Positions 54,653 through 63,318 of a stretch of 64,000 nt of DNA are shown piece by piece. Positions within the stretch are counted from its first letter, which is position 1. The number at the start of each line of letters is the position of its first letter. This DNA is from Acidimicrobiia bacterium (GTDB lineage Bacteria; Actinomycetota; Acidimicrobiia; IMCC26256; JAOSJM01). Under the pieces are notes generated by a model. It saw only the letters and a list, made by a program, of their open reading frames with translations, searched no databases and was not told the DNA's origin. Position numbers and translations under genes: made by a program. Where the stretch lies: the NCBI GenBank assembly GCA_027494165.1, contig JAOSJM010000001.1, positions 248,001 through 312,000 of the forward strand. The letters are read 5' to 3'.

Positions 54653-54785
54653 GTCCGGCGCGTCCTCCCCAGGTCGACCTCATCCTGACGGCCGGACATG
54701 ACGGCCCCGCGGTGGGGATGTTGCGATCGCTTGACGATCGACTCGTGCCCGGGTGGGCGGCCGGGCCGATTCGTCCCGCCGCACC

Positions 54786-54814
54786 TTGACGTCGAACGTG
54801 TGTTCGTGTATCCA
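54786..54814 (+). promoter_or_regulatory. Sigma-70-type promoter for DUF222/HNH gene
   Basis: TTGACG at 54786-54791 and TATCCA at 54809-54814 are separated by 17 nt, the best consensus pair in the window, 100 nt upstream of the HNH gene's ATG. Confidence 0.5.
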
Positions 54815-54913
54815 CCTCGGTGGACCGCTTCGTGGCCGGGCGTCGAACGGCCTCCTCGCATCCGATGGCACTCGCCGCCACAGGGCGGCGGAGCCGACCG
54901 TGAGGAAGGTCCG

Positions 54914-56161
54914 ATGGGCCCATCTGCTCCCCGATCCGCCACCCGTGCGGTCGAGCGACGCGAGTCGCCACGGGAGGAGCTGGCTGCGCTGGCGGGACGG
55001 GCCGAGGAGGTGCTCGCGGTGGTTGCCGCCGAGCGTCTCGAGGGCGAGGAGGCCCTGACGGTGCTCGCCTGGGCGTCACGGCTTCGCCGGGTGGGTGCCG
55101 CGCTGGAGGTGCTGGCGGCCCGTCGCGTCGAGGAGCTGGGTCTCTACCGGCGTAGCGGGCACCGCTCGACGGCGGACTTGATCGCGACCCGGTCGGGGAC
55201 GTCGCGGGTCCGCGCCGAGGAGGTCGTCGAGACCGCCAAGGCGCTGGGCTCCTGTCCACAGACCGAGCAGGCGCTGGTCTCGGGAACGGTGTCGGTCGAG
55301 CAGGCCCGCGCCGTCACGGCGGCTGCGGCGGTCGTGCCCGAGGCCGAGGCCGACCTGCTGGCCCTGGCCGGTACCGAGTCCCTGCGGACCTTGCAGGAAC
55401 GCGCCCGCGACGTGCGTCTCGAGGCCGAGGTCGACCGGTTGGGTCGCTACCGCCGTCAGCACGCGGCCCGCAGCCTGGTCCACGGCCGTGACGACGAGGG
55501 CATGGTCTGGGGCCGGTTCCGTCTCCCGCCCGACCTCGGCGCTGCGGTGGTCAACCGGCTCGAGCACCAGGCCGACGCCGAGCACCGGACCGCCCACCGG
55601 GAAGGACGGCGGGAGGGCCACGACCGCCACCTCGCCGACGCGCTCGTGAGCCTCCTCACCTCGGCCGGCGAGGCGGACCCTGCGGTCCGGGCCGCTCCCC
55701 GGTCCGACGTCGTGGTCCACGTCTCCTACGAGGCCCTGCGGCGCGGTTGCGTCGAGCCCGGTGAGATGTGCACGGTCCAGGGCGTCGGGCCGATCCCCGT
55801 CGAGCGGGCCCGGCAGCTCATGGACGACGCCTTCCTCAAGGGTGTGCTCGTGGAGGGCACCCGGGTCGGGGCGGTCCGCCACTTCGGTCGTCGCGTCCCC
55901 GCCGAGCTGCGCACCGCGCTCGAGGTCCGATCGATCCTCGAGCACGGTGACATCGTCTGCTCGGTTCCGGGTTGCGGCCGCCGGGCGGGCATCGAATGGG
56001 ACCACCGGGAGCCGCACGCCAACGGCGGCCCGACCAGCTACGACAACACCCAGCCGTTGTGCGCGGAGCACCACGGGCAGAAGACCGCTCGCGACAAGGC
56101 CCGACCCGGCCGTCGGAGCACCCGCAGCGCCCGTGCGGGCCCGGGCCCCGACCCGCCCTGA
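54914..56161 (+). CDS. DUF222 and HNH endonuclease protein
   Basis: A 415-residue protein. The DUF222 helical region covers about residues 15-310 (REELAALAGRAEEVLAVVAA, DEGMVWGRFRLPPDLGAAVV, HLADALVSLLTS). The C-terminal HNH domain has CSVPGCGRRAGIEWDHREPH and QPLCAEHHGQKTARDKARPG, with paired Cys and the H-N-H residues. Function is unknown; many copies occur in actinobacterial genomes. The ATG at 54914 has a GAGGAAGG ribosome site. It is intact, unlike its paralogue at 9750-10804. Confidence 0.85.
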   Translation: MGPSAPRSATRAVERRESPREELAALAGRAEEVLAVVAAERLEGEEALTVLAWASRLRRVGAALEVLAARRVEELGLYRRSGHRSTADLIATRSGTSRVRAEEVVETAKALGSCPQTEQALVSGTVSVEQARAVTAAAAVVPEAEADLLALAGTESLRTLQERARDVRLEAEVDRLGRYRRQHAARSLVHGRDDEGMVWGRFRLPPDLGAAVVNRLEHQADAEHRTAHREGRREGHDRHLADALVSLLTSAGEADPAVRAAPRSDVVVHVSYEALRRGCVEPGEMCTVQGVGPIPVERARQLMDDAFLKGVLVEGTRVGAVRHFGRRVPAELRTALEVRSILEHGDIVCSVPGCGRRAGIEWDHREPHANGGPTSYDNTQPLCAEHHGQKTARDKARPGRRSTRSARAGPGPDPP

Positions 56162-56170
56162 CCCCTGCGT

Positions 56171-56345
56171 CCCGGGTGTCTCTACCGTCGCCCAGCGGGG
56201 GTGAAGACACCCGGGAGCGGATGGCGTGTGTCTCGGGTGTCGCTGGTCGCTCAGCGGGGGTATCGGACCCGGGAGCCGGATGGCGTGTGTCTCGGGGGTC
56301 TCCACCGTCGCTCGGCGGGGGTATCGGCACCCGGGAGCCGGATGG
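56171..56345. repeat. Three imperfect 58-61-bp tandem repeats
   Basis: The unit begins CGGGTGTC and contains CAGCGGGGGT, ACCCGGGAG and GCGTGTGTCT. The first unit has perfect 11-bp inverted arms (56171-56181 with 56205-56215). The array lies between convergent genes and may serve as a bidirectional terminator or a REP-like element. Confidence 0.7.
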
Positions 56346-56366
56346 CCGCGCCCGGCCGCGCGCTCC

Positions 56367-57050
56367 TCAGGCCTCGGGTGGGGCGGCGGCGGGGTCGGTC
56401 GGGGGCGCGGTCGGGGGTTCGGCCGGCGGGGGAGCGGTGGTCGAGGTCGGGGGGACCGCGAGGGCCGTGAAGTCGCCGCGGACCAGCGGACCCGCCTTCA
56501 CCACCCCGTCGGCGGTGGGTACCTCGATGGCCCGGCCGTCGAGCTGGAGTGCCACCCGGTCGACCCCCGCGACCCCCGTGGCCGTGAACACGATCTGGGC
56601 CACCGACGTGAGCTGCTCGGTGGTGCCGCTGTCGAAGCCACCCGAGAGGTCGACGGTCGCGGTCGTGTCGGTCACGGTGACCGACACGAGCGTCGTGGTG
56701 GGGCTGATCGCGGTCCGCACCCCCTGGTCGGTCTCCTCGGTCGTCGGCCCCGCGAAGAGCTCCTCGAGCACCTTGGCGGCGGTCACGGGCCGGGTCACCT
56801 CCCGCGGCATGGCGACCAGGCGATCCACGGCCACGAGGTACACGTCGACGTCGACGGTGGGTGCCGGGGCCTCCGTGGTGGAGGTCGTCGACGTCTCCGG
56901 GGTCGGCGGCGAGAGCAGCTCGAAGGGCACCTCGTTCTCGGGCAGGGCCCGCGGGTCGGACTCCGCGTCCACCCCGCAGGCCGCGACGAGAAGGACGGCG
57001 GCCACGACCGTGGCGACGACCCGACCCCTCGTGCCGCTCGTGCGGGTCAC
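56367..57050 (-). CDS. GerMN-domain lipoprotein (LpqB-like N-terminal part)
   Basis: A 227-residue lipoprotein with signal and lipobox VVATVVAAVLLVAACG (Cys anchor), a Thr/Pro-rich linker (PPTPETSTTSTTEAPAPT) and a GerMN domain (AAKVLEELFAGPTTEETDQG, VTVTDTTATVDLSGGFDSGT, EQLTSVAQIVFTATG). The GTG at 57050 overlaps the kinase stop. In Actinobacteria the MtrA-MtrB regulators are followed by LpqB, which has GerMN plus a beta-propeller; here only GerMN is present. A disordered Pro-rich tail ends the protein. Confidence 0.82.
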   Translation of the reverse strand: MTRTSGTRGRVVATVVAAVLLVAACGVDAESDPRALPENEVPFELLSPPTPETSTTSTTEAPAPTVDVDVYLVAVDRLVAMPREVTRPVTAAKVLEELFAGPTTEETDQGVRTAISPTTTLVSVTVTDTTATVDLSGGFDSGTTEQLTSVAQIVFTATGVAGVDRVALQLDGRAIEVPTADGVVKAGPLVRGDFTALAVPPTSTTAPPPAEPPTAPPTDPAAAPPEA

Positions 57051-58456
57051 GCCGGCGCCTCGGGGAGCTCGACCACGAACCGGGCCCCCGAGCCGTCGCC
57101 CGGCTCGACCCACGCCCGGCCCCCGTGCAGCCGGGTGTGCTCCGCGACCAGGGCCAGGCCGAGCCCGGCGCCCTCGGTGTGGCCCCGGCGGCCCGCCACC
57201 GCGCCACGGAAGAAGCGCTCGAACACGTGGTCCCGCTCCTCCTCCGGCACGCCCGGCCCCCGATCCTCGACGATGATCCGCACGTTGGGCTCGTGACGCT
57301 CCACCGCGACCCGGGCCACACCCCCTCCGTGGATCCGGGCGTTGTCGAGGAGGTTGGCGAGGATCCGCTCGAGCCGGCGCTTGTCGGCCAGGAGGCGCCG
57401 GGAGGCGACGTCGGGGTCGATGTCGACGGTGAAGGGGGGGTCGGCGGAGCCCGTGACCGCGTGGAGGACCAGCTCGCCCACGCGGACGTCCTCGAGGTGG
57501 AGGTCGGCCGCGCTCCCGGAGCGGCTGATCTCCAGCAGGTCCTCGACGACCCGCTGGAACCGGGCGATCTCGGCCACGAGGAGGTCCACGGCCACCCGGG
57601 AGCGCTCGGGGAGCTCGTCACGGCGGGACGCGAGGAGCTCCACCGACGTGGCCAGGGTCGTGAGCGGGGAGCGGAGCTCGTGGCTCACGTCGGACACGAA
57701 GCGGGCGTCCCGCTCCATCCGGGCCTGGAGCGCGTCCACCATCCGGTTGAACGACTCGGCCAGCGGCTCGAGGTCGACGTCGCCCCCCACGTGGAGCCGG
57801 GCGTCCAACTCGCCCTCGGCGACCCGCGCCGCGGCTGCCGACACGTCGGCCAGGGGCCGCAGGGCCCGGCGGCTCGCCCACAGGCCCAGGAGCCCCCCGG
57901 CCACCGTCGTCACCAGGGCGGCCCCGAGGAGCGAGGCGCCGAGCACGTCGAGCGTCCGGTCGACCTCCTCCAGCGAGAAGACCTCGAAGTAGGCCGCGTC
58001 CAGGCTCGGGATCGGGACGCCCACGACGAGGTGGGGCTCGCCCTCGGCGAAGGCCCGCTGGCGGCCTGGCGCTCCACTCGCCACGAGCGCCTGGAGCTCG
58101 CCCGGGACGTCGCCCTGCCCGGTGTCCACCGAGTCGGAGAACCACCGGTCCTGGTAGGAGAGGAGGACCCTCGACCCCGACGGCGTCTCGAGGGACGTGA
58201 GGATGGCCGAGATGCTCGCGTCCGGCGCGCGCAGGCCGTCACGCACGAGGCGGGCGTTGAGGTAGGCCTGGCGGACCGCGGTGCGGTCCCGCTGGCGGAG
58301 CACGTAGTCCCGGGTGATCCCGTAGGTGATGGCGGCGAGCACGGCCGAGAGGACCAGGGCCCCGAGGGCGAAGGCGATCGTGACCCGGGCCCGCACCCCG
58401 AGCCGCCCCTGTGGCGACCGGCGGCTTGCGCCGCTCGCGGCGGTCGGGTCGGTCAT
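57047..58456 (-). CDS. Sensor histidine kinase, MtrB-like
   Basis: A 469-residue kinase. Membrane helix 1 (VTIAFALGALVLSAVLAAIT) and helix 2 (LGASLLGAALVTTVAGGLLG) flank an extracellular sensor. A HAMP linker follows (SRRALRPLADVSAAAARVAE), then the H-box FVSDVSHELRSPLTTLATSV, N-box LERILANLLDNARIHGGGV and G-boxes VEDRGPGVPEEERDHVFERF and TEGAGLGLALVAEHTRLHGG. It phosphorylates the regulator encoded upstream (ATGA overlap) and is followed by the lipoprotein, as in mtrAB-lpqB operons controlling cell wall growth. The frame is intact. Confidence 0.88.
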   Translation of the reverse strand: MTDPTAASGASRRSPQGRLGVRARVTIAFALGALVLSAVLAAITYGITRDYVLRQRDRTAVRQAYLNARLVRDGLRAPDASISAILTSLETPSGSRVLLSYQDRWFSDSVDTGQGDVPGELQALVASGAPGRQRAFAEGEPHLVVGVPIPSLDAAYFEVFSLEEVDRTLDVLGASLLGAALVTTVAGGLLGLWASRRALRPLADVSAAAARVAEGELDARLHVGGDVDLEPLAESFNRMVDALQARMERDARFVSDVSHELRSPLTTLATSVELLASRRDELPERSRVAVDLLVAEIARFQRVVEDLLEISRSGSAADLHLEDVRVGELVLHAVTGSADPPFTVDIDPDVASRRLLADKRRLERILANLLDNARIHGGGVARVAVERHEPNVRIIVEDRGPGVPEEERDHVFERFFRGAVAGRRGHTEGAGLGLALVAEHTRLHGGRAWVEPGDGSGARFVVELPEAPA

Positions 58457-59144
58457 CGCACCAGCTTGTAACCCAGCCCCCGGACGGTCACCACGTGGCG
58501 CGGATCGGACGGATCCTGCTCCACCTTCGTGCGGAGCCGGCGCACGTGGGCGTCGACGAGACGCCCGTCGCCGAAGTAGTCGTAGCCCCAGACGCTCTCG
58601 AGGAGCTGCTCGCGGGTGAGGACCCGACCCGCGTTGGCGGCCAGCTCGCAGAGCAGGCGGAACTCCGTCTTCGTGAGGCGCAGCTCGCGCCCGTCCCGCT
58701 TGACGACCCCGGCCTCGGGGGCGATCTCCAGGTCCCCGAAGCGCAGCGTGCCCCCGGGTCGTCCCCCGCCCGGGCCCGGCGGAGCAGGGCCCGGATCCGG
58801 GCCGCCAGCTCCTTGGCGACGAACGGCTTGGTGACGTAGTCGTCGGCCCCGGCCTCGAGACCCGCGACGACGTCGTGGGTGTCGGTGCGGGCGGTGACCA
58901 TCACGATGGGGACGTCGCTGCGCCGCCGCAGGGACCGGCACACCTCGAAGCCGTCGACCCCCGGCAGCATGAGGTCGAGGAGGGCGACGTCGGCCGGCTC
59001 CCGCCGGAACGACTCGAGGGCCGCCTCGCCGCTCGACGCCTCGGTCACGGCGTAGCCCTCGTCCTCGAGAGCCAGGCGCAGCGCGGCGCGGATGCGGTCG
59101 TCGTCCTCGACGAGGAGGATCCGAACAGGCACGGGGACCATCAT
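58453..59144 (-). CDS. OmpR-family response regulator, MtrA-like, frameshifted
   Basis: The receiver domain has RILLVEDDDRIRAALRLALE, the phospho-acceptor Asp in DVALLDLMLPGVDGFEVCRS and VTKPFVAKELAARI (Thr and Lys switch). One missing base in C-runs near 58760 shifts the frame. The winged-helix output domain follows: LRLTKTEFRLLCELAANAGR, VLTREQLLESVWGYDYFGDG and VDAHVRRLRTKVEQ. Length about 230 residues. Starts at 59144, 59141 or 59132 are possible. Confidence 0.88.
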
Positions 59145-59235
59145 GCCGCAGCCGGGGCCGGACCCGGACGGTCCGCGGGTCTCGGGGGTCGGCGCCGTCG
59201 TCTTCGGAGGGGAAGGGCGATCGGCGCCGCCGAGC

Positions 59236-59529
59236 TCAGGCCTCCGCTGGGGCGGCCTGGCCCGGGACCCCCGAGCCCAGCATGTAGCGGAGTCCCTCGG
59301 GCAGGCGGGCGCCGAACTCGGCACACGAGGCCAGCACGGCCACGCCCTCCGACGTGCACGACTCGACCCCGCGGACGTCGACCTCCAGGCGACTGGCCGA
59401 CCCGAAGGCCTCCGAGGCGGCGGCGACGGCCTCCCGCAGGAGCTGGCCGGACCGCGCGTCGAGGTTCCCGTCGAGGGTCAGCACGATGGCGTCCCCGGTC
59501 GCTCGCACCCGAACCGTCCCGGACGGCAT
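59236..59529 (-). CDS. STAS-domain protein
   Basis: A 97-residue protein with VRVRATGDAIVLTLDGNLDA, a Ser-Arg at the expected SpoIIAA position region, LEVDVRGVESCTSEGVAVLA and a final helix. It resembles anti-sigma factor antagonists but has Cys-Thr-Ser in place of the usual Asp-Ser-(S/A)-G phosphosite, so phospho-control may be by the adjacent Ser. The ATG at 59529 has a GGAGGGG ribosome site. It precedes the response regulator on the same strand. Confidence 0.68.
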   Translation of the reverse strand: MPSGTVRVRATGDAIVLTLDGNLDARSGQLLREAVAAASEAFGSASRLEVDVRGVESCTSEGVAVLASCAEFGARLPEGLRYMLGSGVPGQAAPAEA

Positions 59530-59716
59530 CGCCCCTCCGTCGTGGCCGCGCCGGTACCGCGCCGGCGCGGCCGGTCCCGGTCCTTCCTCGGCCATCTTCC
59601 GGGGCCGACCTTGCCGTCGCGTGGCCGGATCGTGACGGTTCCGCGACGATCGCCGCACGGCCGGGGAGCAGGCCCGCCACGAGGCGCCGGTCCGCGGGTG
59701 GTCGGGACGCCGTGAC

Positions 59717-59722
59717 TACCAT
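59717..59722 (+). promoter_or_regulatory. -10 box TACCAT of smc
   Basis: TACCAT lies 28 nt before the GTG at 59750, with a GAAGGGAG ribosome site between. Confidence 0.35.
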
Positions 59723-59749
59723 CCGCCGGCGAGCGAAGGGAGTCGCCGG

Positions 59750-62700
59750 GTGTTCCTCAAGTCGCTGACCCTCCGGGGTTTCAAGTCGTTCGCGGACAAG
59801 ACCACCCTCCAGCTCGAGCCGGGGGTGACCGTGGTCGTCGGGCCGAACGGCGCCGGGAAGTCCAACCTGGTCGACGCCGTCGCGTGGGTGCTCGGCGCCC
59901 AGGGTCCCCGGACCCTCCGGGGCGGCAAGATGGACGACGTCATCTTCGCCGGCACGGCGGATCGCCCCCCGCTGGGCCGGGCCGAGGTGTCGATCACGAT
60001 CGACAACGCGACCGGTCTCCTGCCCATCGAGTTCTCCGAGGTGACGATCACCCGGACCCTGTTCCGCACCGGCGACTCCGAGTACCAGATCAACGGCGCG
60101 CCGTGCCGCCTCCTCGACATCCAGGAGCTGCTCTCCGACACGGGGATCGGTCGCCAGCAGCACGTCATCGTCGGCCAGGGCCAGCTCGACACGGTGCTCA
60201 ACGCGCGCCCCGAGGACCGCCGGGCGATCATCGAGGAAGCCGCCGGGGTCCTCAAGTACCGGAAGCGCAAGGAGCGGGCCGAACGGCGGCTCGAGGCGAC
60301 CGAGGGGAACCTCCTGCGCCTCCAGGACCTCCTCCGGGAGGTCCGCCGGCAGCTCACGCCCCTCCAGCGCCAGGCCGACGCGGCCCGCCGCCACGACGGG
60401 CTGGTCGACGAGCTGCGCGCCATCCGTCTCCACCTGGTGGGACACGAGATCGCCGGGCTGCAGGCCCGGATCGAGCGGCTCGGCGACACCCGGGCCGGCC
60501 GGGCGGCCGCGGAGAAGGAGCTCCAGGCCCGCCTCCGCGACCTCGACGGGCGCGTCGCGGACGCCGAGCACGCCCTCGTCGCCGTGGGCGAGGACGACCT
60601 GGCCGAGGCGCTCGCCCGGTCCGAGTCCCTGCGCGAGCGGGCCCGGGGTCTCCACGCCCTCGTCCTCGAGAAGCAGCGGGGCGTCCAGCGCGAGCTGGCC
60701 TCGGTCGCCGACGAGGGCGTCGTCGAGACCCTCGTGGCCGACGCCGTGGCCCTCCGGGGCGAGCTCGGCGGGGTCGACGCCGAAGCCGCGGGGCTCGTGC
60801 CGCTGGCCCGCGAGGTCGAGGAGGCCGAGGCGCGCGTCACCGCCATGCGGCGGGCCCGCGAGAGGGAGGACGGTGGGGCCGGGGCCGCCGAGGAGGCCGC
60901 GGTGGCCCGGCGCGAGGCCGCCGCCCGCCGCGAGGCGGTCGCGAGGGGCGGCGCCGAGATCGCCCGGCTCGAGGCCCGCCTCGCCACCAGCCGGGAGCGC
61001 GCCGTCCGGCTCGCCCGCGAGCACGACGAGGCGGTCACGGAGCGGGCCGGGGCCGAGGCCGAGGGTCCCGCCCTCGAGGAGGCGTCGGTGGCGGCCCGGG
61101 ACGCCGCGGTCGCGGCCGCCGAGGCGCTGCGGGACGCCGAGGAGCGCGCCCGCCGGGCGGAGGGCGAAGCGGGGCGATGGCGGGCCCGGGCCGAGGCCCT
61201 GGGCCTGGCGCTCGAGTCGGCCCGGGCCGCGGCCGGGGCCGAGCAGGTCTCCGGGCTGCCCGGCGTCGCCGGCCCGCTCGTCGACCACCTCGAGATCGAG
61301 CCGGGGGCCGAGGCCGCGGTGGCGAGCGCCCTGGGCGACGCCATGCGGGCCGTCGTCGTGGCCGGCGGCGAGGGCGCGCGGGTCGCCCTCGAGCGGCTCA
61401 AGGGCGGCGACGTGGAGGCCCTCCTGCTCGTGGTCGACGGCCTCGCCGAGGCCGCCCAGGGCGAGCTCGCCCCACCGGGCGCGCGGCCGCTCGCGACGTG
61501 CGTGAGCGCCCGCCTGCCCGGCCTCGACGCGGCCCTGGCCCGGCTGCTCGCCGCCACGGTGCTGGTCGACGGCGACTGGCGGGCGGCGCTCGACCTCGCG
61601 CTCGCCAACCCGGGACTCGTGGCGGTCACCCGCCAGGGCGACCGGTTCGGGGGCGGCGTCCTGTGGCGGACCGGAGGGAGGGTGCCGCCGGGGTGACCCA
61701 GGCCGCGCTCGACGAGGCGGTCGAGCTCGCCGGCCGGGCCGAGGCGGCGAGCCGCGAGTCGCAGGCCCGGGTCGAGGAGCTCCGGGCCGTCCTCGTCGGG
61801 GCACGGGATGCCGAGGCCGTGGCCGAGGAGCAGCGGCGCGCCACCGAGGACCGGGGCCGGGCGGCGGCCCGGGTGCTCGAGCGCCTCGAGGTCGAACGGC
61901 GGGAGCAGGCCCTCGACGAGGAGCAGCTCCTCGGCGACCTCGAGGGGCTGTCGGACCGCCAGCGGGCCGACCAGGAGCGCCTGGCCGAGCTCGAGGGCCG
62001 GCTCCCCGGGCTGGAGGCGGCCGAAGCCGCCGAGGCCCGGCTCGAGGAGGCCCGCCGGGAGGCCGAGGCCGAGCTCGCCCGCCACGAGGACGCCGCCGCC
62101 ACCCTGCGGCGGGAGCTCGAGGTCCGGGCCGCGGCCATCGAGGAGCGCCGGGCGGTGCTGGCCCGCCGGCTCGGCGAGGTGGAGGAGCGCCTGGCCCGCG
62201 ACCCCGACGCCCAGGCCGAGGCCGAGCGCCACCGCTCCCGGCTCGTGGCCCGGGCCGACGCCTACGACCAGGTGGCCCGGGCGCTCCACGAGCGGCTCGT
62301 CACCATCGACGCGCTGCACGACCGGCTGCGCGAGCGGCGACGGCGCCAGTCGGAGGCGGTCCGGGAGGCCGGGGAGCAGCTCGACGGCTTCCGGGCCGAG
62401 CGAGCAGGGCTCGAGCAGGAGCTGGTCGCCCTCCGGGAGCACGCCGGGCGTGCCGAGGTCGAGGAGGCCGAGGCCCGCCTCCGGCTGGACGGCGCCGTGG
62501 AGCGCCTCCGGACCGAGTTCGACGCCGAACCGGCGGCCGCGCTCGACGCACCGGCTCCGGAGGTCCCGGCCGGGACCACGCTCGCCGGTCGCGCCCGGGA
62601 GCTCGACCGGGAGCTGCGCCTCCTCGGCCCCGTGAACCCCCTCGCCCTCGAGGAGTACGAGGCGCTGCAGGAGCGCCATCGCTTCCTCGAGGCCCAGCTC

Positions 62701-63252
62701 GACGACGTGAAGTCGAGTCGGCGTGAGCTGCACCGCGTGATCAAGGCCGTCGACCGCGAGATCGTGGCCGTGTTCGAGGCGGCGTTCGCCGACGTCAGCG
62801 CCCACTTCTCGGACCTGTTCGCCACGCTGTTCCCCGGTGGGGCCGGCCGCCTCACCCTCACCGATCCCGAGGACCTCCTCGGGACCGGCATCGAGATCGA
62901 GGCCCGACCCTCCGGGAAGAACGTGCGGCGGCTGTCGCTGCTGTCGGGCGGCGAGCGCTCGCTCACCGCGCTCGCGTACCTCTTCGCCGTCTTCCGGGCC
63001 CGGCCCTCGCCCTTCTACCTCCTCGACGAGGTCGAGGCCGCGCTCGACGACGTCAACCTCCACCGGTTCCTCGACCTCGTGCACGAGTTCCGCGGGGAGG
63101 CCCAGCTCCTCGTCGTGTCGCACCAGAAGCGGACGATGGAGGCCGCCGACTGCCTCTACGGCGTGTCGATGCCGCCGGGCGGGTCGAGCCGGGTGGTGAG
63201 CCAGCGGCTGCGCGAGGAGCGCGAGGAGGAGGACGTCCTCGTCCTCCCGTGA
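59750..63252 (+). CDS. smc: Chromosome segregation protein SMC, frameshifted
   Basis: SMC is the condensin ATPase that organises the chromosome. The N-terminus KSLTLRGFKSFADKTTLQ is followed by Walker A VVVGPNGAGKSNLVDAVAWV. Two long coiled coils flank the hinge (GLPGVAGPLVDHLEIEPGAE, near residue 500). One missing base near 61688 shifts the frame beyond the hinge. The C-terminal head has the signature LSLLSGGERSLTALAYLFAV (near 1063) and Walker B FYLLDEVEAALDDVNLHRFL. Length about 1,167 residues, normal for the family. The GTG at 59750 has a GAAGGGAG ribosome site. No ftsY follows; an MscS gene does. Confidence 0.95.
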
Positions 63253-63305
63253 CCCCGACCGTCCACCGCTCGCCCCGGTCGACCGGCGGCGAGATGCCGA
63301 CGCGG

Positions 63306-63311
63306 TAGGTT
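63306..63311 (+). promoter_or_regulatory. -10 box TAGGTT, leaderless mscS promoter
   Basis: TAGGTT ends 7 nt before the TTG at 63319, which decides the choice of start codon. Confidence 0.4.
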
Positions 63312-63318
63312 CGCGGGC

